Translations under genes and position numbers: made by a program
Shown: positions 17,495-26,407 of the stretch, one piece after another
How positions within the stretch are numbered: position 1 is the stretch's first letter
How the letters are laid out: each line of letters starts with the position of its first letter
Notes under the pieces: generated by a model
What the model was told of the DNA's origin: nothing
Seen by the model: only the letters and a program-made list of their open reading frames with translations
The model's database searches: none
Source of the DNA: Paracoccus seriniphilus
GTDB lineage: Bacteria > Pseudomonadota > Alphaproteobacteria > Rhodobacterales > Rhodobacteraceae
Reading direction: 5' to 3'
Assembly: GCF_028553745.1 (NCBI RefSeq)
Contig: NZ_CP067130.1
Location: forward strand, 124,001 to 188,000
Length of the DNA: 64,000 nucleotides

Positions 17495-18856
17495 ATGCCA
17501 ACACGCGTTCTGGTGCCTTCGGGCGTTCTTGGACTGGGCTTTGACCGCGCTGCGCTGGCGCGCGGCGTGGCCATGCGCCCGGATATCATCTGCATCGACG
17601 GAGGGTCCACCGACAGTGGGCCCTTCAGCCTGGGGGCGGGACAGTCGAAATATTCCCGCGCGGCGACGAAATCGGAATGGCGCAGCCTGATGCAGGCCCG
17701 CGCCGAACTTGGCGTCCCGCTGGTCATCGGCACGGCGGGCACCTGCGGCACGGACAGCACCGTCGACTGGATGTATGACATCACCATCGAACTGGCGCAG
17801 GAGCTGGGCCAGTCGCTGAAGATCGCGCGGCTTTATTCCAGCCAGCCGGTCGAGCGCATCGCCGCAGCGGCGAAGGCCGGGCAGGTCACGCCGCTGACCC
17901 CCGCGCCGGAACTGGACTTGTCGAACCTGTCCAATATCGTCGCTCTGGCGGGCGCCGAACATATTCAGGCGGCCTTGGAAACCGGTGCCGATATCGTCAT
18001 TGCCGGTCGCACGACCGACACCGCGACCATTGCGGCGCTGCCTCTGTCACGCGGTGACGCGGCAGGCGGGGCCTGGCATGGCGCCAAGATCGCCGAATGC
18101 GGGGCGCTGTGTTCCACCAATCCGACCTCGGGCGTCATCATGGTCGATTTCGATGCCGATGGCTTTACGGTCGAACCGATGGCGGAAAGCGCCGCCTGCA
18201 CGCCGCATTCGGTCAGCGCGCATATGCTCTATGAGAATTCGGACCCTTTCCATCTATACGAACCGGGCGGGCATCTGGATGTGACCGGCGCGCATTATAC
18301 GGCACTGGATGATCGTCGCGTGCGGGTCGAGGGTTCTCGTTGGATCCCCGGTCCTTATACCGTCAAGCTGGAGGGCGCACGGATCGGGGGCTATCAGACC
18401 ACGATCATGGCCATTCTGCGCAACGCCCATTATGTAGGCAATGCACAGACATGGGTTGACCGGCTGACCGGCTTTTTGACCGCCGAGATCGAAACCCGGA
18501 TGGGGCTGACCCCTGGCGATTACAGGCTGGATTTCCGGCTGATTGGTGTCAATGGCGCATTGGGCGCGCTGGAAAACCGTATCGGCGATCCGGCAGAGGT
18601 CGGGGTGCTGGGCATCATCACCGCGCGCAGCCAGGATGAGGCCGGCGAGATCGGCAAGCTGATCAATCCTTTCGTGCTGCATTATCCGCTGACCGATGAC
18701 GAGGAGCTGCCGACCTTTGCCTTTCCCTATTCCCCAGCCACCACGAACCGGGGGGCGCTGTATGAGTTCGCGCTGAACCATGTCATGCATCTCACAGACC
18801 CGATGTCGGCCTTCCGCATCGAGGTCAGTCAGACTCAATCAAAGGTTGCAAGATGA
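17495..18856 (+). CDS. AtuA/DUF1446-family protein
   Basis: 453 aa from the ATG right after the tctA stop. The N-terminus (GVLGLGFDRAAL, CIDGGSTDSGP) is typical of the acyclic-terpene-utilisation AtuA family, whose chemistry is not firmly known; AtuA is needed for citronellol/geraniol degradation in Pseudomonas. Here there is no terpene pathway. The gene sits in a tctCBA operon and pairs with a DUF4387 gene, a recurring arrangement. It probably acts on the imported acid, perhaps as a hydratase, isomerase or acyl-handling enzyme (inference only). Confidence 0.8.
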   Translation: MPTRVLVPSGVLGLGFDRAALARGVAMRPDIICIDGGSTDSGPFSLGAGQSKYSRAATKSEWRSLMQARAELGVPLVIGTAGTCGTDSTVDWMYDITIELAQELGQSLKIARLYSSQPVERIAAAAKAGQVTPLTPAPELDLSNLSNIVALAGAEHIQAALETGADIVIAGRTTDTATIAALPLSRGDAAGGAWHGAKIAECGALCSTNPTSGVIMVDFDADGFTVEPMAESAACTPHSVSAHMLYENSDPFHLYEPGGHLDVTGAHYTALDDRRVRVEGSRWIPGPYTVKLEGARIGGYQTTIMAILRNAHYVGNAQTWVDRLTGFLTAEIETRMGLTPGDYRLDFRLIGVNGALGALENRIGDPAEVGVLGIITARSQDEAGEIGKLINPFVLHYPLTDDEELPTFAFPYSPATTNRGALYEFALNHVMHLTDPMSAFRIEVSQTQSKVAR

Positions 18857-19152
18857 AACTGGGTGACGTTGTTCTGAAAGTCAGATCAAAGAATGCGGGC
18901 CCTTTCTGGGTGACCATCGATATTTTCTGCGACCGGCCGGATATCTACAAACGGGTCCGCGACGGCCTGTCCAGCACCTCTGTGGCGCAGCTTTATCGGG
19001 TGCCCGAACAAACGCTCAAACGTTTCGACATCGAGGATCTTCGCGTCGTCAAGTTCAGCTTGCCGCGGCCTGTCGTGCAGGGTAGCGCCGAAGATCGTGA
19101 CATGCATGGCGCGCAATATGCCGCATTGCTGGAGGAATATGAGCTGGGCTAG
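18853..19152 (+). CDS. DUF4387 / AtuA-related small protein
   Basis: 99 aa. It starts within the AtuA stop (ATGA). The sequence (KVRSKNAGPFWVTIDIFC near the start, RPVVQGSAEDRDMHGAQY near the end) matches the small DUF4387 partner that usually accompanies AtuA-family genes. No signal peptide or membrane segment. Probably a second subunit of the AtuA-like enzyme. Confidence 0.8.
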   Translation: MKLGDVVLKVRSKNAGPFWVTIDIFCDRPDIYKRVRDGLSSTSVAQLYRVPEQTLKRFDIEDLRVVKFSLPRPVVQGSAEDRDMHGAQYAALLEEYELG

Positions 19153-19174
19153 GCCGCGCGGGCCTGCGTTCTTC

Positions 19175-19204
19175 TTGTATGTCAGTCATTTTGACAATAT
19201 ATTG
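19175..19204 (+). promoter_or_regulatory. Promoter with palindromic operator for the toxin-antitoxin pair
   Basis: TTGTAT (19175-19180), 17 bp, TATATT (19198-19203) is a plausible sigma-70 promoter. A perfect 10-bp palindrome CAATATATTG (19195-19204) covers the -10 element, the expected place for autorepression by a Xre-type antitoxin. An alternative -35, TTGACA at 19191, has no well-spaced -10. Confidence 0.5.
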
Positions 19205-19232
19205 CGTCTAGATAGCTGATTGGAGCCATGCC

Positions 19233-19583
19233 ATGCATCTGATGAATTTTGCCGAAGGCGGACAGTTCGAACCTCGCAAGATCGCCGTGGCCCTGCGCAC
19301 CACGGCGGAAGAGATTGGCCTGACGGTGGGGCTGGGCAAGGATGCCATGCAGCGCCGCACAAGGGTTCAGTCGGACAAGACTCAGCGCCGCCTGCGCGAA
19401 CTGGTCGAGATACTCAACAAGGTCGAGCCGCGCTTTGGCTCGGAGCTGATGGCCTATGCCTGGTATCGCTCCGAACCTCTGCCCGGCTTTGATGGACGGA
19501 CCGCGATGCAGCTGGTGCAGGAAGGCAAGGCGCAACAAGTGCTGGAATATATCGATGCGGTTGATGCGGGCGTCTTTGCCTGA
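19233..19583 (+). CDS. Xre/MbcA/ParS-type antitoxin (DUF2384)
   Basis: 116 aa. An N-terminal helix-turn-helix-like part (about 12-60) is followed by an MbcA/ParS antitoxin-binding domain (RFGSELMAYAWYRSEPLPGFDGRTAMQLV at about 70-98; PGFDGRTAMQLV is the DUF2384 signature). It neutralises the RES toxin encoded next and represses their promoter. RBS TGGAG. Shorter than many Xre antitoxins at the N-terminus. The stop overlaps the toxin start by one base (TGATG). Confidence 0.85.
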   Translation: MHLMNFAEGGQFEPRKIAVALRTTAEEIGLTVGLGKDAMQRRTRVQSDKTQRRLRELVEILNKVEPRFGSELMAYAWYRSEPLPGFDGRTAMQLVQEGKAQQVLEYIDAVDAGVFA

Positions 19584-20095
19584 TGCCGCTGACGAAGGGA
19601 CGCTATCAGGGGCCGCTCTATCGCGCCCTGAACCCGGTCTATGCGCGCCAGCCGCTGTCGGGCCGGGGCGCCATGCTTTACGGCGGGCGTTTCAACCCAA
19701 AGGGTGTGCCCGCTCTCTATACGGCCTTTGACCCCGCGACCGCCCTGCGCGAGGCCAATCAGGTCGGCAGCCTGCAACCTACGGTGCTGGTCTCTTATCT
19801 CGCCGATCTTGGTCCTCTTTTTGATACGCGCGACAGCGCGGCATTGGGCGCATATGGCATGACGGCGGATGCTCTGGCCGATCCCGGCTGGCGCGCGACC
19901 ATGCTTGGGGGGCAAAGGGCACCGACCCAGAGCTTTGCCTGCGCATTGATCGAAAGCGGTTTCGCCGGGATGTTGATACGCAGCTTTGCCAAGGGCGCAT
20001 CCGAGACCAGTCTGAATCTTGTCCTGTGGCGTTGGACAGGTCGTGATTGCAGGCTTGACGTCATAGATGACGAGGATCGTCTGGGACGGATGTAA
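19583..20095 (+). CDS. RES-domain toxin (NAD+-degrading family)
   Basis: 170 aa. RES features: the Arg in LYRALNP, GGRFNPKGVPALYTAFDPATALREA (Gly-Arg-Phe-Asn, Tyr and Glu of the active site) and a late Ser-containing stretch. Characterised RES toxins (MbcT, ParT, Res) remove or transfer ADP-ribose using NAD+. The pair is intact, so the toxin is probably functional (inference). Confidence 0.88.
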   Translation: MPLTKGRYQGPLYRALNPVYARQPLSGRGAMLYGGRFNPKGVPALYTAFDPATALREANQVGSLQPTVLVSYLADLGPLFDTRDSAALGAYGMTADALADPGWRATMLGGQRAPTQSFACALIESGFAGMLIRSFAKGASETSLNLVLWRWTGRDCRLDVIDDEDRLGRM

Positions 20096-20320
20096 GAAGC
20101 CCGGTGACATTCTCACAGACAACGTGAGCATTTGCAGGTCGAGATCTGCAAACATCGATCGAAACCCGACGAATTCGTGTCTTCGGGACGCGTCTTGTTG
20201 ATACAGCGGGTGGCGCAACCGGAAATTGTGGCAACCTTGCCCAGGCTCTGCCGTTATAGGCCTTCACGCGACAGCCTGTTTGGTCTAACTGCTGCAGGGG
20301 CAAAAGACGGATTGAAGCAG

Positions 20321-20860
20321 ATGATCGCAGCAAAAGACGATAATGTGTCCGATGTCACCGGCGCGTCGGAACGACCGCAGGCCGAACAGCATGCTTTGGC
20401 CGTATCGCTCGGGAATGACACGGAAACGGTTGAAGCCAGTCAGGCCCGGCGGATCGCAGAACTTGAACAGCAGCTTGCCGAGGCCTGGTCGCAGCATGAC
20501 GCCCGTATCGAAGATATCGCAGCGCTGACCGAAAGCTGGCAGCGAGATCTGGAAACCACCAAGAAGCCCAATGCTTCGCTGCATGACGAGATCGAGGCGC
20601 TCAAGAAAGCGCGCAATGCAGCCGAGAAGGCGCGAAATGCAGCCGACAAGGCGCGCCTTGCGGCCGAGAAGGCCAGAGACGACGCCAGCGCGAAGCTGGC
20701 CGCGATGAAGAAGAAATTCGATCAGAAAGAAGCCCAGTTCCAGCTTCTGAGGATCAAGTTCATCAAGGCGACCAAACAGCGCGATGCGATGCTGGCCAGC
20801 ACCTCATGGAAACTCACCGCGCCATTGCGGAAGGTAAACGGCGTCCTGCGCCGAAAATAA
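20321..20860 (+). CDS. Coiled-coil protein, likely remnant of a glycosyltransferase tail
   Basis: 179 aa from ATG 20321; the frame stays open upstream to a TTG at 20132, but that part has non-coding-like composition. Residues about 45-150 form a long charged coiled coil (AEQQLAE-like, then three KAR-AAEKA repeats). The C-terminus AMLASTSWKLTAPLR is the short motif that closes coiled-coil linkers in many surface-polysaccharide glycosyltransferases. No catalytic domain is present, so this is either a small scaffold protein or a truncated relic. There is no function I can support. Confidence 0.45.
   Translation: MIAAKDDNVSDVTGASERPQAEQHALAVSLGNDTETVEASQARRIAELEQQLAEAWSQHDARIEDIAALTESWQRDLETTKKPNASLHDEIEALKKARNAAEKARNAADKARLAAEKARDDASAKLAAMKKKFDQKEAQFQLLRIKFIKATKQRDAMLASTSWKLTAPLRKVNGVLRRK
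20609..20671 (+). repeat. Three tandem 21-bp coding repeats
   Basis: Copies at 20609-20629, 20630-20650 and 20651-20671 share the pattern GCGCG..(A/T)TGC.GCCGA.AAG and encode the heptad A-R-(N/L)-A-A-(E/D)-K. They extend the coiled coil in steps of one heptad. Confidence 0.75.
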
Positions 20861-20869
20861 CCCTGACTT

Positions 20870-20896
20870 CGCGGCCCGTTCAGGGCCGCGTTCCTT
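20870..20896 (+). terminator. Intrinsic terminator after the coiled-coil gene
   Basis: Perfect 8-bp stem CGCGGCCC / GGGCCGCG with a 5-base loop, followed by TTCCTT. It closes the toxin-antitoxin and coiled-coil stretch. Confidence 0.65.
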
Positions 20897-21750
20897 CCGT
20901 CCTGCCGCGCGAATGCGCCGGTCCCGATGGCATGAAAACCACGGAACCGGTTTGGTGATTGCCGATCCTGCGACCGCAATGGAATAGGTCATCGGCGACT
21001 ATTATTCCTGATTGCCCGGCCGCGATCAGAGGCGGGTTCAGGCCCTGCGACCGGCCGACCGCGCGCATCCGCGGCCGGTGGTCTTTCCCTTTGGCGCGCG
21101 TGCCAAGCAGATCCGCGAGGGGCGTGAAAGCAATCTGACCATTGCCGTTCTTCCTGCCGTGCCTTGCCGGATCGCGCGGATGACACCCCGCAAGGACTAT
21201 CAGCGCGCGGTTGTGGAGATGTCCATGGGTTGTGCCGAAGAAGAACGTGACCAGTTGCTGGCCCTGCGTGATTGGTGACAGCGCCAATGGTTCAGGCAGC
21301 GGATAACCAGCGCTTGCTGTTCGATCGCGGTCCGGTTTTCTTCGGACAGCAATTCGCCCGATGGCATGGCGGCACCGCGCATGTCGATGCTGCCGATGAT
21401 ATCTACGGAATTCCTGTCTGCGCCGCGCACCAACATGGCCGTCTGCTGGTCGGTGCAGCTGCCTCTGTCCAAGGCGACCGTCGCGGTGCAGCAAAGCCTG
21501 ATCGCGCTGGCATGGCAATCCGCGGAACAGGTGGCCTTCCGGGTCAGGACGGCGCAATGGCGTCGCCCGCTGACCAGGTTTCTGCGGAGCGGATCCCCTT
21601 GAAACGGTTCGGTTTGACGCGGCAGATCTGGACATCGCCGTCAGACGAACGCAAACCGTTTACAGCCTGAAGGCGAATATATCGCCATATGGGCCAGGCA
21701 CGGAGGCGCGGCATGAAAATCGGGATCACATTGCGCATGGAAGCTGTCGG
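20897..21750. other. About 0.85 kb without a credible gene
   Basis: Short open frames exist on both strands (for example plus-strand 21012-21278 and 21366-21602, and a 251-residue minus-strand frame at 20880-21635). None shows a recognisable family motif, good RBS or protein-like composition. Stops interrupt the plus-strand frames near 20960 and 21010. Together with the preceding glycosyltransferase-like tail this looks like eroded DNA at an old rearrangement site. Confidence 0.5.
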
Positions 21751-23172
21751 GTGGGGCGGTTGAGCGCGGAACTGCGCAGGCGGGTGATGGAGCTTGCCGG
21801 GCTGTTTCCCGTTCTGGCGATGTTGGTGATGATAGCCGGGTTCTACAGCCACAGCGCAACGGCAGCGATGCTGGCGGGGGCATTGGCGCTGGCCGGGATC
21901 ATCGCCTTTGCGCTGGCCGATCGTTCTGCCCCGGTCATCTTTGTCCTGGTCGGTCTGGCCATGGTGTCGGTGGCGGCGCTGACCCAGCCAGACTGGTGGG
22001 GCGGAACATGGAACGCGGTCGAACGCGGCAGCTTTGTCATGGCGCTCTATACCGCGCTCAGCGCCATTCGCATCGCGGCGATGGGATCGGAAGAGATCCT
22101 GGAATGCGGTCGCTTTCTGGCCGGGCAGAGGCCGGGGCTGCGCTATATCGCCCTGTCCATCGGGGGACATCTGTTCGGGCTGATCCTGATGTATGGTTCG
22201 ATCGCACTTCTGGGTGGCCTGTCAAAGGCCAGCACGATGCGTGAAACCGACCCCGAATTGCGCCGCCACCGGCTGCGTCGGATGCTGGTGGCGATCAATC
22301 GCGGCTTTGCGGCAACGCTGTGCTGGTCGCCTCTTGGGTTTTCCATGGCGATCACGCTGGCACTGGTGCCGGGGGCCAGCTGGAACAATGTCGTGCTGCC
22401 CTGCGCGGTCAATGCCCTGTTGCTGATCGGGCTGGGCTGGGGACTGGACACGCTGTTCAAGCCGCGCCTCAGCCATCCCGCCCCGCCGCGCGCCGCGCCT
22501 TCGGGAAAATGGCTGCGGCATCTGCGCCCGTTGCTTCTGTTGCTGGCGGCCATCGTGACCGGGGTGGTTCTGCTGCACAATCTGGTGGGGGTCGATGTGG
22601 TGGCCGCGGTGATGACCTGCGTGCCCGCGATCGCCGTCGCCTGGATCTGCCTGCAGGGCAGCTTGGTGGTCGGTGGGGCGCGACGGCATCTGTCAACGCA
22701 GGTCAGTCATTTCGTGCGCCGCGAGTTGCCCTCCTGCGGGAACCAGATCGTGCTGCTGTTCATGGCGGCCTTCATCGGCAGCCTTGGGGCCTTCATGCTG
22801 GAGCCGGTCTTGCCGCGACTGGGGTTGGATCTGTCGGTGCTGCCGGGCTGGCTGATCGTGGTGGCAATGGTCTGGCTGGTGCCCTTGACCGGTCAGCTGG
22901 GGATGAACCCGATCCTCTCGGTGTCGATGATCCTGCCGATCCTGCCCGCGCCCGAGGTGATGGGCGTTCCGCCTGCTGCGCTGGTCGCGGCCGTGACGGG
23001 GGGCTGGGCGATCAGCGGCACGACCTCGCCCTTCACGGCATCGGTGATGCTGCTGGGCGGCTTTGCCGGGCTGCCCGCGCGACAGCTGGGATTGCGCTGG
23101 AATGGCCCCTATGCGCTGTGCATGGGCTGCGCGATATCGGCCTGGGTGCTGATCCTGATCTGGCTGATCTAG
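21751..23172 (+). CDS. Polytopic membrane protein, ion-transporter-superfamily-like permease
   Basis: 473 aa (GTG start), about 11-12 membrane helices. The C-terminal part QLGMNPILSVSMILP and the later GGWAISGTTSPFTASVML resemble the paired Gly/Asn re-entrant regions of ArsB/CitM/NhaD/DctM-like carriers. No family assignment is firm. It stands alone between the eroded region and the second tctCBA operon. It may be a secondary carrier for an organic anion (inference). Confidence 0.55.
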   Translation: MGRLSAELRRRVMELAGLFPVLAMLVMIAGFYSHSATAAMLAGALALAGIIAFALADRSAPVIFVLVGLAMVSVAALTQPDWWGGTWNAVERGSFVMALYTALSAIRIAAMGSEEILECGRFLAGQRPGLRYIALSIGGHLFGLILMYGSIALLGGLSKASTMRETDPELRRHRLRRMLVAINRGFAATLCWSPLGFSMAITLALVPGASWNNVVLPCAVNALLLIGLGWGLDTLFKPRLSHPAPPRAAPSGKWLRHLRPLLLLLAAIVTGVVLLHNLVGVDVVAAVMTCVPAIAVAWICLQGSLVVGGARRHLSTQVSHFVRRELPSCGNQIVLLFMAAFIGSLGAFMLEPVLPRLGLDLSVLPGWLIVVAMVWLVPLTGQLGMNPILSVSMILPILPAPEVMGVPPAALVAAVTGGWAISGTTSPFTASVMLLGGFAGLPARQLGLRWNGPYALCMGCAISAWVLILIWLI

Positions 23173-23272
23173 CCTGCCGTGACGACATGGCGCGACTCAA
23201 GCTGCGGAAGGCAGGGGCAGAATACCTTGGCGGCAAGGCAAAACCGGGGCGTTTCGGTCTTGCACTTTGACG

Positions 23273-23296
23273 GGGCAGAATGCGAATGTTCTGCCC
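23273..23296. promoter_or_regulatory. Inverted repeat upstream of second tctCBA
   Basis: Perfect 8-bp arms GGGCAGAA (23273-23280) and TTCTGCCC (23289-23296) with an 8-bp spacer, 60 bp before the tctC start. Spacing and lack of a T tract favour a regulator site over a terminator. No dedicated regulator gene is adjacent. Confidence 0.5.
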
Positions 23297-23355
23297 GAAA
23301 AATATCCGTTTGTGGAATGGATCGCGCTTCGGAACTGTCAGGGAGACTACATGTT

Positions 23356-24291
23356 ATGCTGAAACCCATCATTGCTGCGGGGCTTGCCGTCGCCGGCCTT
23401 GCCTCAGGTGCCATGGCCCAGGATTACCCCGCCGAACCGATCGAGATCATCGTCCCCTCCAGCGCCGGAGGCTCGACCGATACCACCGCGCGCATCTTTG
23501 CCGAGGTGGCCGAAAAGAAATTCGACGGCTTCGAATTCGTCATCAACAACATCAAGGGATCGGGTGGCCAGAAGGGCTTTGAGGCCATCGCGCGCGCCGA
23601 GCCCGATGGCTATACCATCGGCATGGTATTCACCCCGCAACTGGTGGCCCATATCGCATCCGGGCGCGCGGCCTACACGCTGGACAGCTTTCACGTGATG
23701 GGCAACACCGCTGAAGACCCGGAACTGGTTTCCGTGCCCAAGGACAGCCCGATCCAGACTCTGGATGATCTGGCCAAGGGTGAAGAACTGACTGTCGCTG
23801 TCAATGGCATCGGCTCGGATGACTTCCTTGCGGCCAAGGATTTCGAGGCCCTGACGGGCACCACCTTCAACCTGCTGCCCACCAAGGGATCGACCGAACA
23901 GAAGGCCGCGATCCTGGGGGGGCATGTCGATGCGTCGTTCATGAACCTGTCGCAGATGATCGCCCAGCACAAGGCCGGTGATGCGCGCATCATCGCCATG
24001 CTCAGCGAAGAGCGCAACGATCTGCTGCCCGATGTGCCCACCGCCAAGGAGCAGGGCTATGACACGCTGATGCGCGCCACCCGTGGCTTTGTTGCCCCGG
24101 CAGGCGTGCCCGAGGATGTCGCCAGCAAGCTGGACGAGGTTCTGGCCGAGGTCATGGCCGATCCCGAATTCATCGAGAAGGCCGCAGCCAGCAATATCTA
24201 TCTGCTGCCGATGAGCGGGCCGGACTATCTGGCCTATCTGCAGCAACTGCAGGCCGACACGATGAAAGTGTTCGAGACGGCTCCCTGGTAA
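23356..24291 (+). CDS. tctC: TctC-family binding protein (second set)
   Basis: 311 aa from ATG 23356, preceded by GGGAGA. Signal peptide about 1-22 (ASGAMA). Mature start DYPAEPIEIIVPSSAGGSTDTTAR is typical of TctC/Bug proteins, and VPTAKEQGYD appears late. It differs clearly from the first TctC (14564) and has no adjacent TctDE, so it should serve another carboxylate. Confidence 0.9.
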   Translation: MLKPIIAAGLAVAGLASGAMAQDYPAEPIEIIVPSSAGGSTDTTARIFAEVAEKKFDGFEFVINNIKGSGGQKGFEAIARAEPDGYTIGMVFTPQLVAHIASGRAAYTLDSFHVMGNTAEDPELVSVPKDSPIQTLDDLAKGEELTVAVNGIGSDDFLAAKDFEALTGTTFNLLPTKGSTEQKAAILGGHVDASFMNLSQMIAQHKAGDARIIAMLSEERNDLLPDVPTAKEQGYDTLMRATRGFVAPAGVPEDVASKLDEVLAEVMADPEFIEKAAASNIYLLPMSGPDYLAYLQQLQADTMKVFETAPW

Positions 24292-24734
24292 TGTCACGCA
24301 ATATTCTCGACAGGCTTCTTCTGGCGGGATTCATCGGGTTGGCCGTGCTGCTTTATCTCAGCACGGCCGATTATTCGGGGATCGCCCAAAAGACATCGGC
24401 GAAATATGTTCGCTTTCTGGCGGTCTCTTTCGGTGGGCTTGGCGCCATTCAGTTGCTGCTGTCGTTGCGCAACCGCGCGGCGGATGAAAGGCTGGATCTG
24501 TTCGGACGGGCAGGGCGGTTCTTCGGGCTGCTGGCCGGGCTGGTGGCCTTTGCGCTGGCGTTCGAGCCGCTTGGCTTCTTCATTCCGGCAGCGGTGTTCA
24601 TCCCGGTGATCGCGGTGCTTCTGGGTTATCGCAATCCCGTTGTCATCGGGCTCAGCACGGCAGGGGTTCTGGCCGCCGTCTGGCTGATCTTCGTGCAACT
24701 TCTGTCGGTCAATCTGCCCGGCCCAAGCTTCTGA
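24291..24734 (+). CDS. tctB: TctB-family membrane subunit (second set)
   Basis: 147 aa, four membrane segments. It starts on the last base of the tctC stop (TAATG). Small subunit of the second tripartite transporter. Confidence 0.87.
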   Translation: MSRNILDRLLLAGFIGLAVLLYLSTADYSGIAQKTSAKYVRFLAVSFGGLGAIQLLLSLRNRAADERLDLFGRAGRFFGLLAGLVAFALAFEPLGFFIPAAVFIPVIAVLLGYRNPVVIGLSTAGVLAAVWLIFVQLLSVNLPGPSF

Positions 24735-24751
24735 AAACAAGGTAGATCCCT

Positions 24752-26224
24752 ATGGATTATATCGCGATCGTGCTGATGCCGGCATCGTTGCTGGCCATCG
24801 CAATCGGGACTGTCGCCGGTGTGGTCATCGGTGCCATGCCGGGGCTGACGGCGACCATGGCGGTCGGCCTGCTGGTGCCGTTCACCTATACGATGGATCC
24901 TGTTCTGGGGCTGATGCTGCTGGGCGGGATCTATGCGGGGGCCATGTATGGAGGTTCGATCCCCGCAATTCTTCTGAACACCCCGGGCACCCCCGCGGCC
25001 GTCGCCACCGCGCTGGAAGGCTATGCGATGAGCCGCGAGGGCCGTGGCCGTCTGGCGCTGAAAGTGTCGGTGGTGGCCTCTTTCATGGGCGGGCTGATTT
25101 CGGCCGTGGTGCTGTTGATGTTCGCGCCGCTTCTGGCCCAGCAGGCGCTGGCCTTCGGTCCGGCAGAGACTTTCCTTCTGGCGCTGATGGGCCTGGCCGG
25201 GATCGTCTCTATTGCGGATGAGGATACCTCGCTGATCAAGGCGCTGTTGGCCGGTGTCCTGGGCATGATCATCGCCGTGATCGGCACCGATGCCATGTCG
25301 GGCAGCCTGCGCTATACCTTTGGATCGGTAGAGCTGATCGACGGCATCGACTTCATGCCCGCGCTGATCGGGCTGTTCTCGATGATCCAGATGCTGGAAA
25401 TCGCGGGCCAGCGCCATGCAACGACCATCGATGCCTCGGCGCTGGAACGCAGCCAGAAATCCGAACCCATGCCCAAGGGCATCGGGCGCTATATGGCGCT
25501 GGGGTCGGGGACGGGCACCGTGGTGGGAATCCTGCCCGGCGAAGGGGCGACCATTGCCGCCTTCCTGTCCTATAACTTCGCCAAGCGGCTGGCCGGTGCC
25601 AAGGCCCGTTTCGGCAAGGGCGCGCCCGAAGGGGTGGCCGCCGCCGAGGCGGGCAACAACGGCTGCGTCGGTGGTTCGCTGGTGCCGACGCTGACCCTGG
25701 GGATTCCGGGCAATTCGGTTGCGGCCGCATTGATGGGGGCCTTTATCATCCACGGGATGATCCCGGGGCCGGATCTGTTCACCATTCACGCCGACAAGAC
25801 CTATCCCTTCATCTATTCGCTGTTCATCGCCAATGCGGTCTTTCTGATCGTGGGCATCAGCGTCGCCCCCTATCTGGCGCGCATCGCGCTGATTCCGCCT
25901 GCCATCATGGTGCCGGTGATCAGCGCCTTTGCGGTATTGGGATCCTATGCGCTGAATCAGTCGACCTTCGATGTCTATCTGATGATCGGTTTCGCCTTTT
26001 TCGGGCTGATCCTGAAAAAGCTGGGTTATTCGCTCGAGGCGCTGATCCTGGGGTTGATCCTTGGACCCATTGCCGAGGGCGGGTTCTCGCAGGGGATGAT
26101 CATCGGCAAGGGGTCTCCGGCGATCTTCTTTGAAAGCAATATCGCCAAGGTCATGTGGGTGATCATCCTTGGCCTGCTGACGCCGCCGCTTCTGGCACAT
26201 CTGCGGCGAATGCTGCGCAAATAG
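24752..26224 (+). CDS. tctA: TctA-family membrane subunit (second set)
   Basis: 490 aa, about ten to twelve membrane helices. Conserved GAMPGLTATMAVGLLVP, YGGSIPAILLNTPGTPAA and GVAAAEAGNNGCVGGSLVPTLTLGIPGN regions. A strong terminator follows, ending this operon. Confidence 0.92.
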   Translation: MDYIAIVLMPASLLAIAIGTVAGVVIGAMPGLTATMAVGLLVPFTYTMDPVLGLMLLGGIYAGAMYGGSIPAILLNTPGTPAAVATALEGYAMSREGRGRLALKVSVVASFMGGLISAVVLLMFAPLLAQQALAFGPAETFLLALMGLAGIVSIADEDTSLIKALLAGVLGMIIAVIGTDAMSGSLRYTFGSVELIDGIDFMPALIGLFSMIQMLEIAGQRHATTIDASALERSQKSEPMPKGIGRYMALGSGTGTVVGILPGEGATIAAFLSYNFAKRLAGAKARFGKGAPEGVAAAEAGNNGCVGGSLVPTLTLGIPGNSVAAALMGAFIIHGMIPGPDLFTIHADKTYPFIYSLFIANAVFLIVGISVAPYLARIALIPPAIMVPVISAFAVLGSYALNQSTFDVYLMIGFAFFGLILKKLGYSLEALILGLILGPIAEGGFSQGMIIGKGSPAIFFESNIAKVMWVIILGLLTPPLLAHLRRMLRK

Positions 26225-26250
26225 GGCGGGCGATCCTGTTGGAACGACCG

Positions 26251-26290
26251 ACAGGCCGGTATCGGGACATGACCCGGTGCCGGCCTGTTT
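26251..26290 (+). terminator. Strong intrinsic terminator after second tctA
   Basis: 16-bp stem (nine perfect outer pairs ACAGGCCGG / CCGGCCTGT, inner part with two wobbles), 6-base loop ACATGA, followed by TTTCCTGTT. Confidence 0.75.
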
Positions 26291-26407
26291 CCTGTTCAGG
26301 CAGGGGCATGCTGGACATCGCCGGCGGACCGTGAATGATAACTGTCGACAAAGGAAGAATATCGTGCCAGCATAGGTGATGAATATGCCGATATATGGAA
26401 CGATAAG

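Noticed and set aside
21366..21602. Plus-strand 78-codon frame with hydrophobic stretches, considered as a phasin-like protein
   Set aside because: No RBS and no clear family match; overlapping frames are equally open.
20880..21635. 251-codon minus-strand frame in the gene-poor region
   Set aside because: No RBS, no recognisable family, composition like other shadows. I could not exclude it fully, so the segment is described as gene-poor.
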